A stretch of DNA of 7,967 bases from positions 1 to 7,967 of the forward strand of contig JACMLA010000270.1 of the NCBI GenBank assembly GCA_014379815.1. Direction: 5' to 3'. Under the pieces are notes generated by a model. It did no database searches and had not been told where the DNA came from. It was given only the letters and a program-made list of their open reading frames with translations. The translations under genes and the position numbers were made by a program. Source of the stretch: Bryobacteraceae bacterium (GTDB lineage Bacteria > Acidobacteriota > Terriglobia > Bryobacterales > Bryobacteraceae). Positions 6,114 through 7,967 of this stretch are shown here, piece by piece; the stretch's first letter is position 1; each line of letters opens with the position of its first letter.

Positions 6114-6883
6114 TTCCGGTTGCCCTAACCATCGCGGGCTCAGACCCAAGCGGTGGTGCGGGAATCCAGGCGGACCTGAAGACCTTTCATCAATTTCAGG
6201 TTTATGGAGAAGCAGTATTGACCCTGCTGACCGTGCAGAATACGCGCACCGTCAGCAGAGTCGAAGTTCTCGATCCGGGTCTCGTCAGGGAACAAATAGA
6301 AGCGGTCGTCTCAGATATTCCACCAGGTGCAGCGAAGACGGGGGCCCTCGGGAACGCCGCGATCGTAGAAGAAGTCGCCAGTGTCGCCAAATCCTTTCGC
6401 TTTCCGCTGGTTGTCGATCCCGTGATGGTCAGCAAACACGGAGCGTCCCTCATGAATGAGGAAGCGCAAATTGCCATTCGTCAACTCCTCCTCCCGCACG
6501 CCGCACTGATTACCCCGAATCTGCCAGAAGCTGCCATCCTTACGGGCTTGTCAATCCATAACATCGACGATATGAAACGCGCGGCAGAAGCTCTGCTGCA
6601 ATACGGTGCCAAAGCAGTGCTGATTAAGGGTGGGCATCTGGAAGGAGAAGCCGTAGACATTCTTCTGGACGGAGCGCAGTTCCACACCTTCCCGGCGCCC
6701 AGATTGCACACCGCAAACACGCATGGAACAGGCTGCACCTACTCCGCAGCAATCACCGCGCTGCTCGCCCGGACCGTACCCCTTTCCGAGGCGGTTCGTC
6801 AGGCCAAAGCGTATGTTCACCGGGCAATCGAAACCAATCCAGGCCTCGGCAAAGGTTCAGGCCCAGTAAATCACTTCGCCTGA
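6110..6883 (+). CDS. thiD: Hydroxymethylpyrimidine/phosphomethylpyrimidine kinase ThiD
   Basis: ThiD phosphorylates HMP and then HMP-P to HMP-PP, the pyrimidine half of thiamine, in the cytosol. The protein has 257 residues, close to the usual 260-270. Ribokinase-fold motifs are clear: [20 protein letters not shown] (7-26), TVQNT (41-45), AAKTGALGN (74-82), [11 protein letters not shown] (101-111), [10 protein letters not shown] (132-141), VLIKGGH (170-176) and [12 protein letters not shown] (204-215), with the anion hole and likely catalytic Cys209. The start is TTG 6110, overlapping the TGA of the upstream gene as TTGA; a GGAG lies 11 nt before it, so translation probably depends on coupling. 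A longer in-frame start at 5972 would only shadow the upstream gene. No ThiE/ThiC neighbour and no TPP riboswitch are visible. This is a metabolic gene at the end of a surface-protein run. Confidence 0.95.
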   Translation: MIPVALTIAGSDPSGGAGIQADLKTFHQFQVYGEAVLTLLTVQNTRTVSRVEVLDPGLVREQIEAVVSDIPPGAAKTGALGNAAIVEEVASVAKSFRFPLVVDPVMVSKHGASLMNEEAQIAIRQLLLPHAALITPNLPEAAILTGLSIHNIDDMKRAAEALLQYGAKAVLIKGGHLEGEAVDILLDGAQFHTFPAPRLHTANTHGTGCTYSAAITALLARTVPLSEAVRQAKAYVHRAIETNPGLGKGSGPVNHFA

Positions 6884-6981
6884 ACGGCTGACACGAAATC
6901 AGATCGGCGTTCCTCGGCGGCCAATAGCTCCGTCGCCACCTTCTCCCAATTCGCCGTTCTTTCGAAACAGTACCGTTCTAA
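6871..6981 (-). pseudogene. Unidentified C-terminal coding remnant next to the IS end
   Basis: On the - strand, about 35 codons ending in TGA (6873-6871) read as a plausible protein tail: YCFERTANWEKVATELLA, then [15 protein letters not shown]. The composition is amphipathic-helical and natural rather than low complexity. It overlaps the 3' end of thiD by 13 nt, tail to tail. Upstream on its own strand it runs into the candidate IS end at 6982, beyond which the frame reads through transposase sequence in the wrong phase. It may therefore be the 3' remainder of a gene interrupted by the insertion. I do not recognise the family; it does not resemble a VapC C-terminus. Confidence 0.4.
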
Positions 6982-7001
6982 GGGTTTTGTCAACTTGCCA
7001 C
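6982..7001. repeat. Candidate terminal end of the IS6-family remnant
   Basis: GGGTTTTGTCAACTTGCCAC lies about 75 bp beyond the transposase stop, where an IS6-type element would be expected to end, and its G-rich start with a TTGTCAA core is reminiscent of IS6 ends. An 8-bp repeat CTTGCCAC occurs at 6994-7001 and 7006-7013. The partner end is missing with the 5' part of the element, so neither the inverted repeat nor a target duplication can be confirmed. Confidence 0.3.
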
Positions 7002-7075
7002 CGGGCTTGCCACGAGCTTTTAAAGGTCTGCGATGCCAATTCGGCGAGATCTGCCAAGTCCGAATGCAGGCCGCA

Positions 7076-7613
7076 TTAGGCGAGGGTAGCCGCCCGGGTG
7101 ACTTCATTCCAAACCTGGAATCGTTTACTGCGGAGTTGTCGATAATCAGCGGCGGAGAGTAGGTGGCGTCGAGGGCGGAAATGCGAAGCGACAATTCCGT
7201 GCACCTTGACAAAGCGTCGGGCCTGCCGAGAGGATATGAACCGTCGCATTCGCCTCTCCCGCTCACGAGTCGGCTGATGGGAGTTCTCGGCTCGATTGTT
7301 CAAATAGCGGTGTTGTCGATGAGCAACGCCGGGCATCACCACCCGTTTTGCCGCCGCATAGCTGCGCAGCTTGTCGGTAATGATGACACGTGGTTGCCGG
7401 CCATTGGCCCGTAACAGCTTGCGGAAGAACCGCATGGCCGCGAACCGGTCGCGCTGTGGCTGGACGAGAATATCAACGACAACTCCGTTCTGGTCGACAG
7501 CTCATCCAAATGCCATTTGTAGCCCGTCCGGAGACGTCATTTCCTGAGGCCGGAGGCATACTGCTTACCGAATTTGTCGCACCATCGCCGGACGGTTTCG
7601 TAGCTGACCACGA
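7076..7613 (-). pseudogene. Degraded IS6-family DDE transposase
   Basis: Reading leftward on the - strand, fragments of one IS6-type transposase appear in order. VVSYETVRRWCDKFGKQYAS continues as GLRK, then an in-frame TGA (7539-7537), then RLRTGYKWHLDE. The frame then changes near 7503-7499 to AVDQNGVVVDILVQPQRDRF, PRVIITDKLRSY, HRQHRYLNNRAENSHQP and RHLLSAADYRQ, ending at TAA 7078-7076. The catalytic Asp (WHLDE), Asp (ITDK) and Glu (NRAEN) all remain, but not in one frame. Compared with family members, roughly 45 N-terminal residues are absent and about 14 codons between WHLDE and AVDQ are deleted. The last 119 codons (from ATG 7435) stay open. The gene is inactive; mobilisation would need a related enzyme in trans and both ends. 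Confidence 0.9.
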
Positions 7614-7651
7614 AAGTAGTCAATCCACAGACTGGAATCGACCAGAATCAA
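7613..7651 (-). pseudogene. vapC: VapC toxin, N-terminal stub only
   Basis: TTG at 7651-7649 overlaps the vapB stop (TTGA) and opens a frame reading (M)ILVDSSLWIDYF, the standard N-terminus of PIN-domain VapC toxins, with the first acidic active-site residue at Asp5. After 13 codons the sequence joins IS6 transposase sequence. The vapC frame runs on through it for 15 unrelated codons to a TAA at 7567-7565. The other PIN acidic residues and the rest of the roughly 130-residue toxin are absent from the window, so this cannot be a working RNase. Confidence 0.85.
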
Positions 7652-7842
7652 CGGTCGATTCTCATCTGTTCGAGATCACCCTGCCAGTCCACCTTGCCAC
7701 GCAACCCGCGAAGCTGAGCCTGACGGCTAAGCCGCAGCGGAAGCCGCAAACCCTCCTCAACAGCCTCGCGCTTGGTTCTCAAACCTGTCGCGCGAAGAGC
7801 ATCCTCCATCAGCTTGTCGTCAACTACGATAGTGGTTCGCAT
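7648..7842 (-). CDS. vapB: VapB-family antitoxin, orphaned
   Basis: The product has 64 residues: MRTTIVVDDKLMEDAL, then a helical section with TKREAVEEGLRL and RLSRQAQLRGLRG, ending GKVDWQGDLEQMRIDR. This is the typical VapB type II antitoxin layout: a short N-terminal strand-helix DNA-binding part, then a C-terminal tail carrying the W-x-GDL-x-x-MR motif that blocks the VapC active site. I chose ATG 7842 because the family begins with MRT-(T/N)-I-V; longer starts at 7866 and 7899 add residues unlike the family. No good ribosome binding site is visible. The partner toxin gene begins at the overlapping TTG 7651 but is cut after 13 codons, so this is an antitoxin without its toxin. It could still repress its own promoter or neutralise a related VapC elsewhere. 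Confidence 0.88.
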   Translation of the reverse strand: MRTTIVVDDKLMEDALRATGLRTKREAVEEGLRLPLRLSRQAQLRGLRGKVDWQGDLEQMRIDR

Positions 7843-7967
7843 GGGTATACGTTTACTGATCGTCATAACCATCGGCCCGGCGATAGCGCATCGCGTCAAT
7901 GCGCCTGTGACCTCACTCCTCTCCCGTAATCCACTATCAGCCTAGGGACCGCTCCGCACAGAACACA
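7843..7967 (-). promoter_or_regulatory. Upstream region of vapB
   Basis: This 125-bp region should hold the vapB promoter and operator. On the - strand TTGACG occurs (about 7899-7894) but no good -10 lies 16-18 nt downstream. The palindrome GTATAC (7845-7850), almost touching the ATG, is a possible core of a VapB operator; six bases alone are weak evidence. No other gene is seen between 7900 and the window end. Confidence 0.25.

Noticed and set aside
6884..6981. Remnant after thiD as the missing vapC C-terminus
   Set aside because: The peptide shows none of the late PIN-domain features such as a conserved Asp within a WTxD-type strand.
7390..7929. Open + strand frame of 179 codons
   Set aside because: It is antisense to the transposase and vapBC sequences, which have recognisable family motifs on the - strand.

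Overview
The window looks like a chromosomal segment of a soil-type Acidobacteriota, probably of the Solibacterales/Bryobacteraceae kind. This is an inference from style, not a database match. The signs are moderately high GC, many small secreted proteins with Ig-like or choice-of-anchor-D folds, a Gly/Ala-rich single membrane anchor, and -10-like TACAAT boxes placed directly in front of start codons. All intact genes from 23 to 6883 are on the + strand; the right-hand kilobase is debris on the - strand.

Layout: (1) 23-949, miaA, a complete tRNA dimethylallyltransferase with a TTG start. (2) 950-1117, a spacer with an imperfect direct repeat and a small hairpin. (3) 1118-1435, a 105-residue exported protein of unknown function. 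(4) 1436-1573, a spacer holding an 18-bp-stem hairpin and then three copies of CCGGATACAAT, the last exactly 7 nt before the next ATG. (5) 1574-6883, a tight run of six genes: an exported TolB/FlgO-like plus TPR protein, a PP2C-family Ser/Thr phosphatase, a membrane-anchored Ig-like protein, an exported unknown protein, an exported protein with two choice-of-anchor-D (ASH) domains, and thiD. From the phosphatase onward, neighbouring genes overlap or couple: one unclear junction, two ATGA overlaps and one TTGA overlap. The housekeeping thiD therefore sits at the end of what looks like an envelope or surface cassette with a cytosolic phosphatase.

(6) 6884-7967, a degraded accessory zone on the - strand. 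Reading from the right, there is an intact vapB antitoxin and then the first 13 codons of vapC, starting at an overlapping TTG. This passes directly into the middle of an IS6-family DDE transposase that has lost its N-terminus, carries an in-frame TGA, and has lost about 14 codons with a frame change. Beyond its C-terminus there is a candidate IS end and an unidentified coding remnant that overlaps the 3' end of thiD.

The points most worth a second look are the phosphatase/secreted-protein/thiD cassette, the Ig-like protein whose signal peptide has no normal start codon in front of it, the -10 boxes that imply leaderless mRNAs, and the toxin-antitoxin locus cut by an IS remnant. I found no CRISPR array, rRNA or tRNA gene, riboswitch, or clearly novel defence system.
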